Source: Asterias amurensis (Eukaryota > Echinodermata > Asteroidea > Forcipulatida > Asteriidae). From it: 64,000 bases of DNA. A program made the position numbers and the translations under genes. Of this stretch, positions 1 to 11,532 are shown piece after piece. Where the stretch lies: NCBI RefSeq assembly GCF_032118995.1, contig NC_092665.1, positions 4,624,001-4,688,000 on the forward strand, written 5' to 3'. Position 1 is the first letter of the stretch; each line of letters begins with the position of its first letter. Below the pieces are notes generated by a model. The model was not told where the DNA came from and ran no database searches. It was given only the letters and a program-made list of their open reading frames with translations.

Positions 1-68
1 CAAATGTACAAAGCTGGCTTGAAATTATACAATCGCAAAAGGGGGCATTGGGCTCTATGGCCCTGCAG

Positions 69-232
69 CCGATTTCACGAAACGCTAGGATTAATCCTAA
101 CTCGAGTTAGGGCCAGTAACCCGTCCTAACTTAGGATGGGTTCAATGCGTCCTACGTATTTGGATACGGAACTGAACCCGTCCTAAGTCCTAAGATTGAT
201 CCTAAGTTAAGGAAGAGTTTGGTGAAATCGAC
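69..232. repeat. Short palindromic MITE, family C1
   Basis: The copy begins CCGATTTCACGAAACGCTAG and ends with the roughly inverted GAGTTTGGTGAAATCG. It is rich in alternating CCTAA/TTAGG blocks. A second copy lies at 20886-21050 with the same ends and length, which marks it as a dispersed unit. No coding potential is seen. A longer-diverged relative (family C2, ends TTTCACAAAGAGTTA) occurs at 14682-14838 and 63562-63687. Confidence 0.75.
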
Positions 233-351
233 GGCCGGTCTTGGCCATCCAATGAGCCCTCTGCAAAATGAAAATGGCACTGCCTTACCAAAAAAAGAAA
301 CAAATAAAAAACATTCAAATATTATAAACAGTACAGGTAAATAAACAGCAC

Positions 352-1289
352 AAATGTGACCCGCTCTGTGAAAATGAGTCAGATGTAGGCAATGGGAATC
401 TTTAGACTATCTGCTAATCACCAAGAGAGGGCGCTCTCCACCAGGTAATGTCAACAACTTAGGAATAGGAGAAGCATGAGTGATGACGGCAAATACCTTG
501 TGTTTTGCGTGTTTTTGACTTTGTATTTAGATTTAGCCAAACTCTATTTTGTTTCTCATAACACAATGCCAGCATAAACCAAACTGTTCTGGAACAGGAC
601 GTACTGGACACGAGTTCCCCTATGAAAGCAAGCGGTGTGCATGAGGTTTTGGGAGTGTTTCTTCTAGGGTAATAAGCACAAATTCCAAAATGCTGACCTA
701 CCAAAAAATGAGAAGAAATTTGAAGTTTAGTTGTATGACAATGTATCTGATTTAATTTTCAAGAGGCTGAGAGACTTCTAAATATTTTTTTAGTATTTTT
801 GAATGTTTAGCATTTACCATTGTTTGCTATAGGAGTTGTGCACCCTTGCCTGGTAGGTCTGCTGCCCTCTAGTGGCAGAGCTTTCAAAAAGTCTCCCATT
901 GCAGGAATCGAGTTATATGCATGGCTGGAAAGAACACATCAGCAGCAGTAATATGGTGTGTGTCTAAGCTTAGACGTGTATCACATTGCCGAGTTACTCC
1001 GGTTTTAAATTAACCACTACACCATTTTTTTTTTTAAAACGAATTCCAAGTTCCAAGTAAAATGATATTTTAAACTACCATTGTGTGCTAAAGAATACAA
1101 ATTAGCCATAAGTATGATCACAAAATTGTTGTATTCATAGCTTTATTGCCTCAAAGTAAGTGTTCTAAAGGTTAACCATGCATTTTTTTTTTTTTTTTTT
1201 TCTTAACATTTTCCACATAAAACTGTCCATAATTTAATATTGCATTCGGTGACATGCGACTCATTTTCACAGAGTGGGTCACAAATTGT
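352..1289. mobile_element. Non-autonomous element with about 27-bp terminal inverted repeats
   Basis: The left end TGTGACCCGCTCTGTGAAAA is matched in inverse at the right end, TTTTCACAGAGTGGGTCACA, about 0.93 kb away. The interior is AT-rich with T-runs at 1024-1034 and 1183-1201 and has no convincing reading frame. The ends resemble short-TIR DNA transposons, but I cannot assign a superfamily because no clear target duplication is visible. Confidence 0.55.
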
Positions 1290-1428
1290 TCAAGCATCTT
1301 TTGGTCAAATTTAAACGGTTTTTAGTCCAACATGTCCAAGGGCAAGTCGGTTTAAGGGAACCTCTGTGAGGAAAAAACGTTTGTACAGCAACATTGTTAA
1401 GGGGCACCAAGGCAATGTCATGAAGAAC

Positions 1429-1593
1429 ATAGACCTTATCGCAAATACCAACTGACCAATGCGCAAGCGCAGACTGTTGACTGAGGTGCATTGTGGGATA
1501 GATATGGATCAAATTTGGATATCACCTAGACCACAATGCACCTAATTCCAAGCTTTACGCGCGCGCCCCAGTATTTGCGAAAAGGTCTATTAG
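1429..1593. repeat. Palindromic MITE, family H
   Basis: The ends are AGACCTTATCGCAAATAC and the inverse GTATTTGCGAAAAGGTCT, and the centre is also self-complementary. A second copy at 2331-2483 has the same ends, so this is a mobile unit of about 155-165 bp. Confidence 0.7.
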
Positions 1594-1978
1594 ACTATCT
1601 TGTCTTTGGACTAAACCGTCAGATGCCTGTGGGTCAGGAATGAAACATGCCTTTAGTTGTTCATTCCAGTTCTTTCCTGCACTTCACGCAAAATTTAATC
1701 ACACCTCAAATGGCTTTTTTTTTTTAAATGAAGTAACGCCAAAGCTCTTTTTTGTTAACTGGGATGATGAGTTTTGATTGAAACATGATTTACTTACTTG
1801 ATGATATCTTAGGTTATGACCAAGGCTCGGTCGTTGTAAATATTCACTCTCAACCTCTTGACTTCGTTGCTCAGTCTTACTCCTTGTGATCGTCCCACCG
1901 TCTCCTCTACCGATACATACCAAGTGATAGGTCAAGAAGTTGGAGAGCACCAGGAGCAAGGTGACAACTGGGAGGCGA

Positions 1979-2530
1979 GAAAACAGTCGTGGGTTCACTA
2001 ACCTCATATCAACAGAGATTGATACCTGGTTGTGAGAGGAACACTTGCTCACTGCAATGGTAGACAAATAATAATGATAATAATAGTAAAACAATAATAT
2101 TGAACAGCCAGGGTTGAAAACAGTCGTGGATTCACTAACCTCATATCAACAGAGATTGATACCTGGTTGTGAGAGGAACACTTGCTCACTGCAATGGTAG
2201 ACAAATAATAATGATAATAATAGTAAAACAATAATATTGAACAGCCAGGGTTGAAAACAGTCGTGGATTCACTAACCTCATATCAACAGAGATTGATACC
2301 TGGTTGTGAGAGGCACACTTGCTCACTGCAACAGACCTAATCGCAAATACTTGGTACGCGCACAATAGACGTGGAATGAGGTACATGCTGGTCTAGCTAG
2401 CTATCAAATTTGATCACTAGCTAGACCAGCATGCACCTCATTCGACAGTTTGCGCTTGCGCAATGGTATTTGGAAAAGGTCTATGGTAAACAAATAGTAA
2501 AATACTAATAATATTGAACAGCCAGGGTTG
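1979..2530. repeat. Tandem repeat, 137-bp unit, about 3 copies, third copy split by MITE H
   Basis: The block starting AAACAGTCGTGG recurs at 1981, 2118 and 2255, a constant 137-bp period with very few differences, so the duplication is recent. Each unit contains an AT-rich stretch (AATAATGATAATAATAG). The third unit is interrupted at 2331-2483 by a family H palindrome and resumes at about 2484. The reading frames that cross the array are by-products of the repeat and not genes. Confidence 0.8.
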
Positions 2531-3085
2531 CCTGGAGGTCAGGAAGAGGAGGGTATCGACGAAACGAATGGTGTAGAGTTGACGGAGGAGGAGGCACAGA
2601 TTAAGGACAGGCTTCTAGAGGTGATGGAAGCAGCGAGAGCATCCCAGCATTGCGTCGGGTCCTAAGGAAAAGGCTGGCAGAAATGTCAGTCGTGGTAAGT
2701 AAAGTCCTTGGGTCGGTAGAGCAATCTATCGGAAACTAACCGCCTTATTTTTGCAGGGGCAGTGGTAAGAGGGGAAAAGTTAGGTACATGTATGAAGGCA
2801 TCACAATCAAACAAGAAAACAGTAGGTGCCTATGCCATTGTTGAAACGTCGGTTGGAGGATCGAATAAAAGACTCGGAAAAGATTTCAGTAGAACAGAAC
2901 AAAGTAATAAGTGCTTAATAAAAGGTTCAGACAAGAGGAACGCAATCATGACAAAGTACAACGTCAAAGTAAAGGGGATATGTGTGGTAATAGAGGATAT
3001 AAAGCAAAGGGTTATGGCTAAGGCTGCAAAAGTGAAAAAAGTATGACAGGGTTAGGCAATTTCATTTGTCTTCGCAACAATCGCC
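2531..3085 (+). pseudogene. Degenerate non-LTR retrotransposon (LINE) coding remnant
   Basis: In three forward frames there are pieces resembling the N-terminal part of LINE polyproteins of marine invertebrates. They include an acidic LTEEEAQIKDRLLEVMEAAR segment, a basic ALRRVLRKRLAEMS segment, and later VVIEDIKQRVMAKAAKVKK followed in another frame by YDRVRQF. The last motif is the conserved helix that normally precedes the reverse transcriptase of this LINE type. The pieces lie in the expected order but in different frames with stops, and no reverse transcriptase domain follows, so this is a broken 5' fragment. Similarity is from memory of the family; clade not assigned. Confidence 0.45.
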
Positions 3086-3508
3086 GAAATTTAGATAGCG
3101 CTTTCTAAGTTGACCGATCTTCGTAAGGAGGTGGAGAATAACTTGTGAACATTCCAAATTTATTACCAACACTTACAAAGACACGGCGAATGTTGCCAAG
3201 TTAGAGCGGTTGTCAAATATTACCAGCATATTCACCACAGTGTACATGGTGTAACGGCAGCATTATTGAGTGCTCTCACACAGGGTACCACAGCGCTTAC
3301 AAGAAACAGAACAATAATCAAACAAAGGCACCTATCATGGGAAAAAACAGTTTGTCTTTAACAATTTTAAAACCATTAACCAGGAAAGTTTTGCGATGTT
3401 TCTTTAGAAACTTCAAGTGACACAGCTGAAAGAATTTGATAAGGGAGACGGTTACAAAGGCTTGGGGCATGCGTGAAATGCACAGTCCCCAGCAACAGAA
3501 TGCACCGT

Positions 3509-3894
3509 TAAAGCCATATATACACTTTCGGAACAGAAAAAATCAATAAAAAAATCACAGATTTACAAATAACTTACCCAGGGTTTACAGTAAGGTAATG
3601 GTTAAAGACTTCTCTTGAAATATTATTCCATGAAATGATTTACTTTTTGAGAAAACACTAAAACAATTATCAATTCTCGATAATATCGAGAATTACGGAT
3701 TTATTTTAAACACATGTCATGACACGGCGAAACGTGCGCAAATAAGGAAGGGTTTTCCTGTTATTTTCTCCCGACTCCGATGACCAATGGAGCCTAAATT
3801 TTCACAGGTTTGTTATTTTATATAACATTGTTGTGATACACGAAGTGTGGGCCTTTGGACAATACTGTTTACCGAAAGTGTCCAATGGCTTTAA
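3509..3894. repeat. Palindromic TTAA-bounded MITE, family D
   Basis: The copy starts TTAAAGCCATATATACACTT and ends AAGTGTCCAATGGCTTTAA, with a central hairpin ATTCTCGATAATATCGAGAAT. Further copies lie at 18893-19228 and 23370-23749. Its right TTAA is shared with the left TTAA of the family B copy that follows. Confidence 0.75.
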
Positions 3895-4284
3895 AGGAAC
3901 ACGTTGCCTTGGATCGGACGAGTTGGTCTGTAAAAAGCGTTTGAAACCGTTTGTTATGAAATGTATATGGTTAGAAAGATGTTTTAAAAGTAGAATATAA
4001 TGATCCACACAAGTATCTCTCAAAATTGCACGGTTTTCTTTTTACGTCGCGAATTATCACGGTCGGCCATTTATTGGAGTCAAAATTTTGACTCCCATAA
4101 TAAATGGCCGACTGTGTTATTGGACGAGGTAAAAAGAAAACCACGCAATTTCGAGGCAGATTTGTGTAGATCATTGTATTCTACTTTTACATCATCTTTC
4201 TAACCATATGCATTTTATAATAAACAGTCACAAAACGCTTTTCAAAGACCAACTCGACCGATCCAAGGCAACGAGTTCCTTTAA
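3891..4284. repeat. Palindromic TTAA-bounded MITE, family B
   Basis: This is a near-perfect foldback with ends TTAAAGGAACACGTTGCC and the inverse GGCAACGAGTTCCTTTAA. The centre is TTTATTGGAGTCAAAATTTTGACTCC. Other copies are 30725-31119 (complete), 31639-31830 (half) and 17541-17676 (fragment nested in family G). Confidence 0.8.
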
Positions 4285-5050
4285 CTCAGATCATCACACT
4301 GGTTGCAAGATGAACATTAGCCCGTTGAAAAAGAAAGAAATATTTCAGAGTGTCACATCCGGATTCCGTTTGCAAAAGTTGCAGGTACATAGATCAATGA
4401 AAAATCCACAAATAAAAGGTAATCCAGATGAAAATAACATGCCTGCCTTTGCTGTGTGCTTTCTGCCTCTCTCCCTCTTTTCTTTCCACTTGACCGAGTC
4501 TTTTACACCAGTATACTTGTTTTTGTGTTGCGCTGTCATTTAGCTTTCAAGAAATACTCTACTAGGGTCGAAACTTCAGGCCACTACTTTATCTCTTGCA
4601 CTATAGCGGTGATCACAGTCATGCATAGTCCAATGTTTGTTGAATTGCCTTTGATGAAAGTGAATCATCAGGGGATAAATGTTGAGTTGCGAGTGTGGCT
4701 GGAAATGGAGTTTATGCAAACATTTGGGATAACTTTAACACCAGCTCAGGATGTCTGTAGCTACTTATATTGAGGAAGCAATCATCATTGGGTAGGATGG
4801 CATTTCCGAGGACCTTGACCCTACAGTATGACATCTATGGTTTTGTAATACAATGGTTTTTAATTTTCCCCTAGTTCATTATGTAGTTGTCTTCCCAGTG
4901 TGGCTTCACCTTTGCAGATCAGTACACAAATTTGCAATGGTCTCCCCGGCCTGGTATACATCAAGGAGGCAAGGAAGGCGAATGCCTCCATGCCCCGTGG
5001 TGCTCTTGAAATTAATGTTCAAACAGTAGAAATTTACAATTGCCTCATAA
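4285..5050. other. Unassigned stretch
   Basis: I see no spliced gene, RNA gene or named repeat here. Several 60-110 codon frames exist on the plus strand, but none shows a domain, splice signals or codon bias. Confidence 0.4.
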
Positions 5051-5052
5051 AT

Positions 5053-5400
5053 AATAATAATAATTACAACATTTATAGAGCGCTACATACGGAAGTTTCT
5101 AAGCGCTATAACCAGATTGACAGAACAGATGGGTTTTAAGTTGAGATTTGAAAGTGTCTAATGAAGGAGCTGCTTGAATGTGGATGGGTAGCTTGTTCCA
5201 AAGTGTTGGAGCTATGACTGAAAAGGCCCGATCGCCATAGCGTGTCATGGTGCGGGGTCCCGGGGAAAGCTGGAAATGAGCTATTGAAGAAGAGCGAAGG
5301 CGTCGGGTAGCTGATGAAAGTGAAGAAGAACGAAGGGCTATGAGGTCTTGGAGATATACCGGAGCCAAATTATAAAAAGATTTATACACAAGAAGAAGAA
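5053..5400 (-). pseudogene. LINE 3' end with open-frame C-terminus (L2/CR1-type tail)
   Basis: On the minus strand an open frame reads the classic end of a LINE ORF2: YNLAPVYLQDLIALRSS, then YGDRAFSVIAPTLWNKLP and TFKSQLKTHLF. It is followed by a short 3' tail with AGCGCTCTATAAATGTTG and an (ATT)n microsatellite. These motifs lie downstream of the reverse transcriptase in L2/CR1-type elements. Only the last 95 or so codons are present, so this is a 5'-truncated copy, as expected from target-primed integration. Confidence 0.75.
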
Positions 5401-5477
5401 TTTTTAAGTGGATGCGTTGGTGAATTGGAAGCTAATGAAGAACAGATGATGGGTGTTATGTGTGTTCTGATTTTTTC

Positions 5478-5548
5478 GTAATGGTGCCCTTTACCGAGGA
5501 GAAAATGCCTTGGTACCCTTGCCCTTACAAAAACGAAGCATACACTGT
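5478..5548. repeat. Fragment of MITE family E
   Basis: TGGTGCCCTTTACCGAGGAG through AAAACGAAGCATACA matches half of family E (complete copies at 7645-7820 and 26571-26746). It is truncated where the SINE begins. Confidence 0.6.
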
Positions 5549-5555
5549 ACATGTG

Positions 5556-5960
5556 GATGTGTCGTGGCCGAGCGGTTAAGAGCACAACATTCAAACTCTG
5601 GTGTTTCTGATCAGCAGAGTGTGGGTTCGAATCCCAAGCCTTGACACTTGTGTCCTTCAGCAAGACACTTAATTTTTTCGTCCTTCGGATGGGGCGTAAA
5701 GCCGTTGGTCCCAGTGCACTTATCGGAAAGAGAAGGGGTTCGCCCTGGTGTTCCTGGCTGTGGCTGCTGTATGCGCAGTAGCACCTTGTACATTGTAAAC
5801 CCTTATACGGTGCTAACTAATTGGGTCTCAAAATTCATCACTGCAATAACCTACATTATCTTTCTGAAAGTTTATTATACAGTATACTCAGCGCCTTGAG
5901 TACCTTGTTTGGTAGATACATGCGCTATATATAAGACTTTGATTATTATTATTATTACAG
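5556..5960 (+). repeat. tRNA-headed SINE, full length
   Basis: The head resembles a class II (Leu/Ser-type) tRNA. It has an A-box-like TGGCCGAGCGGTTAAGAG and a B-box GGGTTCGAATCCC, so RNA polymerase III transcription is expected for the active family. The body contains CTTCAGCAAGACACTTAA, and the 3' end reads GCGCTATATATAAG with an (ATT)n tail, resembling the LINE tail nearby. A minus-strand copy lies in SEC62 intron 4 (21960-22400). This is a dispersed repeat and not a functional tRNA gene. Confidence 0.8.
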
Positions 5961-6142
5961 GGCTGGTCTCATGCAAAGAGAAAGTGTTACCTTTTTCATC
6001 AACGTCAACCGTGAACACTTCAAAAGCAGTTCAAACTGTAAAGTTGGTTTAATAATTCAAGTGAAATTAACATTATGATCTCACTTGTAGGCCTACACAT
6101 ACAATCACTGGCAAAAATTAATGCTGGTATCTGCAACTTAAC

Positions 6143-6392
6143 GTGGGTGCATTCGTTTAGCTTCCCCGGGTCGACCCTGATCTGCCCCCGGTACATTCAA
6201 ATAAATAGCTTTGACTGCATTCCAGGGGCTCACCCCGATCAGCCCCAAGTGTCCTGCTTGTGGAATGGGTCACTTGGGGCTGGCCCCAGTCACCACGAGA
6301 GGGCGAATGATCGTTCATTTAGCTCTTGTCAGGGGCTCACTCGAATGAGTACCGCAGGGTCGACACGGGGAAGCTAATCGAACACACCCACT
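6143..6392. repeat. Palindromic MITE, family I
   Basis: The ends GTGGGTGCATTCGTTTAGCT and the inverse AGCTAATCGAACACACCCAC enclose GC-rich blocks (GGGTCGACC, CACTTGGGG). The second copy at 56578-56832 has the same ends and internal order. Confidence 0.75.
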
Positions 6393-7262
6393 GCTTTCTT
6401 AAGATGATATTGATAATAAAGTTGTACGTACTGTATGTATGTGTCAGCATGGCCATTTAATAGCCACAGTAGCCTATTTGTCGGCCTAGTAATTATTATT
6501 ACTGGTTTATTGTAAAAAACATGTTTGTCGCAGTCCACAGACTGAATTAAAATACAGATTTACATTTTTTATATCACAAATTTAAAAAGCACAGGGGAAT
6601 ATTTACCACAAGAAACATTACAAATTTAAAAGCGAAAGACAAAATAGACCTTATGCGAACTAAAATTAGACATGTTTTTGATTATACTTATAGCCCACAG
6701 GGTTACATTTCCTAGTCACCTCAGACATGTGAGATTTAACAAGGCACTCTGACATGTCTCCTTCCTGTTTGCTTAGTACTGACCAGAACAAAAATAAATG
6801 CACAAAGACTAAAGAAGGAAGCGGTATTGCACAATGCATTGTGAGACTATTTTGAAAGTATAAAAACTGACACAGCTCAAATAACTGAACTATGTGGTTG
6901 TAATGTAATACCAGTCATGCAAGTACTATAACTGTCTTGTTTTCCTTTTTTTCTTCACACTATACTTTGGCAATTTGGGGCTTTATAAATACAGCTATTA
7001 TTGTTGTTATTATTATCATTATTGCTAATTATTATTATTATTATAACATAAAGTCATACACGTTGTTAGGCCTGGAATTTCAACTTTGAATATGTTGAAA
7101 GGGCAAGGCCATTACATGTACATTTCACAAAGAGCACTGTCAGTCTATGGAAAACTTTTGAAGGGCACCAAGGCCAAGACCAGCATTGCCCAGGGGCAAC
7201 GGCCTGCGTGTAATTCCATGCCTGCATTGTACACTGCAACATGAATGGAGAGCTATTTGTAC

Positions 7263-7834
7263 TTAAAGGCAGTGGACACTATTGGTAATTACTCAAAATA
7301 ATTATTGGCATAAAACATTACTTCTTGGTGATGAGTAATGGGGAGAGGTTGATGGTATAAAACATTGTGAGAAACGGCTCCCTCTGAAGTGCCATAGTTT
7401 AGAGAACGACATAATTTTCCACAAATTTGATTTCGAGACCTCAGGTTTAGAACTTGAGGTCTCGAAATCAACCATCTAAACGCACACAACTTCGAGTGAC
7501 AAGGGTGTTTTTTTCTTTCATTATTATCTCGCAAGTTCGATGACCGATTGAGCTCAAATTTGCACAGGTTTGTTTATTTCTGCATATCTTGAGATACACC
7601 AACTGTGAAGGCTAGTCTTTGACAATTACCAATAGTGTCCACTGCAGGCCTGTATGCTTCGTTTTTGAAAGGGCAAGGGCACCAAGGCATCTTCTCTTTG
7701 GCAAAGGGCACCCTATGAGGAAATTGAAAATTTCTACTGGAGCATTTCAAGGGCACCAAGGCAATGGCAAGGGGCACCGGAGGCAATCGCCTCCGTTGCC
7801 TCCGTGAAGTATCAGGCCTGCCACTGTCTTTAAT
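7263..7834. repeat. Palindromic MITE family A, carrying a nested family E copy
   Basis: The copy begins TTAAAGGCAGTGGACACTAT and ends AATAGTGTCCACTG...TCTTTAA. It holds the family hallmarks: CTCCCTCTGAAGTG, a central GAGGTCTCGAAATC hairpin, and GACAATTACCAATAGTGTCC. Near its right end it is interrupted by family E (7645-7820), which is flanked by the 6-bp duplication CCACTG. Family A is the most frequent repeat in the window, with about ten copies or pieces. Confidence 0.85.
7645..7820 (-). repeat. MITE family E with CAGGCCTG ends
   Basis: The unit is 176 bp with CAGGCCTG at both ends and a central GGAGGCAATCGCCTCC palindrome. The flanking 6-bp direct repeat CCACTG (7639-7644 and 7821-7826) shows insertion into a family A copy. 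Complete relatives lie at 26571-26746 and, split by a hAT element, at 9030-9872. Decayed copies lie at 20645-20812, 24430-24500 and 24855-24915. Confidence 0.8.
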
Positions 7835-8010
7835 CCTCGAGTCCAGGTAGGTCCCTAACCAACCTCCTCAGTATTCCAGGAATACCCACTACATGTACTA
7901 CCACAATGAGCTTCTTACAATCAGGCGCTAGAATCATTTAATCATTCCCTGTAGTCTACAACTGAGGTCACGGTCTAATAACACCTCTAAAGTTTTACTA
8001 GCATTTAATT

Positions 8011-8915
8011 AAAGGCAGTGGACACTATTGGTAATTACTAAAAATAATTATTATTATATAACTGACATATATACAGATCCTTGTCATTTGATTGGTGGAA
8101 CTTACTTCACGTGACATTCACTATTACTCCCATCCGCACCGGCGATCAAAAAGACCTATTCGCCCATGGGGAATAGCATTTCCCATTCAACAGTTAGGAT
8201 CATCCTTGTTCCCAATGTTTTTGAGCAGTACAGCGTCGCAGCGCCGCTGCTAAAACAATAGAGCACCTGTGCAAAAGGTTGTGATCCGATTTAGTGCAAT
8301 GTTGCCGCTACGCGGCGCTTTATGATATTTGGTTGTCAGTTATTAATTGTGTGATTTTAAAAATACATCAAATGACAAGGATCTATTATGTCAGTTATAT
8401 AAAACAAATATTGAGTGGCTCAGAGTGGAATGGGAGGAATATTATCGCTCGGTAAAATTTGGACTTATCCATTTCACTCGGCTTCGCCTCGTGAAATGGA
8501 TAAGTCCAAATTTTACTGAGTGATTATATTCCTCCCATTCTACTCTGAGCCACTCAATATTTGTTTACCATAAAACTTTATCTGGTAAAGAGATATGGGG
8601 AGAGGTTGATAGTATAAAACATTGTGAGAAACCGCTCTCTCTAAAGTGACGTACATGTAGTTTTCGGGAAAGAAGTGATTTTCCACGAATTTGATTCCGA
8701 GACCTCAGAATAAGTTTTTGAGGTCTCAAAATCAAGCATTTAAAAGCACACAACTTTGTGTGACAAGGGTGTTTTTTCTGTCACTATTATCTCGCAACTT
8801 CGACGACCACTTGTGCTCAAATGCTCACTAGTTTATCATGTTATGCATATGTTGAGATACTCAAAGTGAGAAGACTGGTCTTTGACAATTAGCAATAGCG
8901 TCCAGTGTCTTTAAA
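8011..8915. repeat. MITE family A interrupted by two foldback elements
   Basis: Family A sequence at 8011-8051 resumes at about 8568 and ends near 8915. Between them sit two hairpin elements. One, at 8056-8401, has inverted ends TATATAACTGACATA / TATGTCAGTTATATA with CAGATCCTTGTCATTTG arms. The other, at 8402-8566, has ends AAACAAATATTGAGTGG and an apex CTCGGCTTCGCCTCG. Confidence 0.75.
8402..8566. repeat. 165-bp near-perfect hairpin with CTCGGCTTCGCCTCG apex
   Basis: The arms pair along almost the whole length, from AAACAAATATTGAGTGGCTC to GAGCCACTCAATATTTGTTT. The tip is CTCGGCTTCGCCTCG, which is itself palindromic. It lies directly beside another foldback, inside a family A copy. Confidence 0.75.
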
Positions 8916-9029
8916 TTAAATTGTTCCGGTTAGTTATCTAATGAAGGAAGGAAACAACATCCTTTCCAGGCCTGATGATCAGCTTTATAGTTCCTGTATA
9001 AAATAGCCTACATTGTGTATTTTAAGGGC

Positions 9030-9872
9030 TGGCCTGGTACTTCACACAGAAGCAATGAAGGCGATTGCCTCCATGCCCCCTGGTTATTGCCTTGGTGCCC
9101 TTGAAATATTCCATTATTAGAAATGTACAATTTCCTCTTAGGGTGCTATTTATCAAGAAGAAAATGCCTTGGTGTCCTTTAGGCCTGGGCGAATTATTCG
9201 AATATCCGGTTAATGGCGAATAGGTTTTCCTATCCGTAACCACGAATGCCTTTTTTTTCTTAACCGGATATCCGCATAGGGCGCGAATAGATATTTATAA
9301 AAACGGACAGTTCTGTAATTACAACCAAGTAACCGGATATTCTTTAATATCCAAATATCCGCGGACGTCGGGCGACAACTGACATGAATGTTTTGTCTGA
9401 ATCCTAATGAAACTTCTATTAAGACAGCATAAAACAGCATAAATTAAGTATTTTGCTATGCTCACCTCCGTGAAGAGTTAAAACAATGACATTTCTGACG
9501 TAATTTGTTCAAAGATTACAAAAGTTTTCCTTCACGTAGAGCCATCCACGATCAAAAGAAAAAGCAAATCGCCATCTTTAAATTAGATCCGGTCATTTTT
9601 ATGAATGAACCGAGTGACACTGTCTAAAACTAATATCAATCCGCCCAGAAGATCTCATTCACAAATGAACAGCGCCCTCTATCGACAAAAAAAAATAATT
9701 TTTAAATATTTTTTTTTTTAAATTTTTTTATAGCGCCCTCTAGCGGCAAAAAAACTATTCGAATATCCGGTTAATTTCAGATAGTTGGCCAGCGGTATCC
9801 GAATAACAAAATTTCACTATTCGCCCAGCACTAGTGTCCTTGCCCTTTCAAAAACGAAGCATACAGGCCTGT
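9030..9872 (+). repeat. MITE family E split by a hAT-type element
   Basis: Family E runs from GGCCTGGTACTTCAC to GAAGCATACAGGCCTG but is broken after GGTGTCCTT by the 654-bp insertion at 9180-9833. Confidence 0.8.
9180..9833. mobile_element. hAT-type non-autonomous element with 8-bp target duplication
   Basis: The direct repeat GTGTCCTT (9172-9179 and 9834-9841) flanks the element. The ends are TAGGCCTGGGCGAAT and the inverse ATTCGCCCAGCACTA. An 8-bp duplication with a T-A-G terminal triplet is typical of the hAT superfamily. The interior repeats the end motif (CTATTCGAATATCCGGTTAA) and has no transposase frame. Removing it restores an intact family E sequence, so the boundaries are well supported. 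Confidence 0.85.
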
Positions 9873-11532
9873 AAGGCCAAGGTCGAGGGCACCTCTGCAT
9901 GTATGGCATACATGAGTATGAGTTCATAGGACATGTAGGAGGGACGTGTAACATTCTACTTTGCACATGTAATTAATAGAAGTAAAACTTTTCATCATCA
10001 TGGGCCATCAAGGCAATGATCAGAGGCATATCCTCGATGCCCTCTGGGCAGGCAGTATCGGATTCATATCAGGCCAGTGTAATGAAGTTTGAAACAGTGT
10101 TTCCCGCAATGGTACGGGAGGGTTGTTCTAAAAAAAAAAACCTCGACCCCCACGACCCCCTCGACCATCGACTTTTGTGCGATCTTTTTTTCTGTACACC
10201 GAAATTGCCACAGTTCACAACCTCAGCCAATAACGCACACAATTTTGTATGCTGACGTCGACTACCATGCCTCGCACATCACAACAACACAGCGTACGAG
10301 ACATACCATACACACGTAGTATGCACGAAGCAAACTTCGCGTGATTGGCTGCTGAGATCGGGCCTGTGGCAATTGTGATGTACAAATAAAAAAACGTGGT
10401 AGGCCTATTTCCACGTGTATCTCTTGGCCGATCCGAGATTATAATCCCAACTGGAAACCTGCGTGTATTGCCCGAATACAATTACGGCCAACTCATTTTG
10501 CGACATGCGAAATCGTGGAATGACATGAATGAAACCACAATTCCGGAGACAAAATTAAGCCGGTAATTTATAACAAAAACTTAGCTACAATATCATCATT
10601 CAAATAAAAAAAAAAAATCTTCTGGTTTTGAAACTTCAGTTCAGGAAAAAAAAGAGTTTTCTTTGAAATGAAAGCATATCTCGGGGCAGAGTCACGCACT
10701 CGGTCAGAGTCTGACTGCCGAGTGCAGCTAGTTCATCACTCCATCATCACTATCACCTATTCCTTCCTCCATGCTATCACTCAGTGTGAGATGGTGTGAG
10801 TGAGTTTGTCAGGGTTGTACACATTTCCTCATTGGCGACATTCGTCCCGTTTGTGGCAATAAGAATTTCGGGATTTGTTAGTGTCGCATTTTTAAGTTCA
10901 GTTTAGTTTAAGACTATTCCATCATGCTACTGTATAAATATGCAATAAAGTTAACCATACCTTCATTTGACTGTACGAAATAAGACGCTTCTTCATGTTT
11001 TAACATCACATTCTTGAGAATGCCTTACTTCACAGTCACAGCTGCACAATTGGACATCTTTCACAAAACGTGTAGTTCGTGTTAACTGTTCAAAATGTAT
11101 TTCAAGCTGAGAGAGGTCTCAAAATGACTCAAAACTTAAATATAACGTTCACAGAAATAAAAAAAGCATTGCCATTCCGGAGAACATTTTACCACATATT
11201 GCTGGTACTTAAAAAACTAGTACTTAAAACTTGTTCCCATATACACGGCAAAAACAAAAGAAATCTGAAAAAAATAGTTATTGAAATAGAGGGCGCTGTT
11301 TGACCTCGAACAGAAATTCCTCAAAGTGGGGGGAGGGGGGGATTGAGCGAGTAGTCTCCGCCCCCAAACCACACACCACACAGTGACAAAAATGGTGCCA
11401 ATTGTCACTTTCCTTCTTTTTCTCTTTAAATACCTTGTTCAGATACACCCCCGCCCACCCCCAGGGGGGGCCAGTCTCACATTGTTGTGACTGCATGGTG
11501 ATGCCCAACTCCATTAGAAATTTGTCAGGCAC
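9873..11532. other. Unassigned stretch with G- and A-runs
   Basis: I see no gene with splice signals or recognisable domain. There are A-runs (about 10132-10141, 10605-10617), a C/G-rich patch at 11326-11343 and 11443-11468, and a small hairpin at 10691-10729 (CACGCACTCGG / CCGAGTGC). Frames of 60-90 codons in both strands look random. Confidence 0.35.

Noticed and set aside
2762-3046. Independent 94-codon gene
   Set aside because: The peptide end matches a LINE polyprotein segment and neighbouring frames continue it, so it is part of a decayed element.
5562-5650. tRNA-Leu/Ser gene
   Set aside because: A and B boxes are present but the acceptor stem does not pair well and a SINE body with an (ATT)n tail follows; the related copy at 22320-22397 confirms a repeat.
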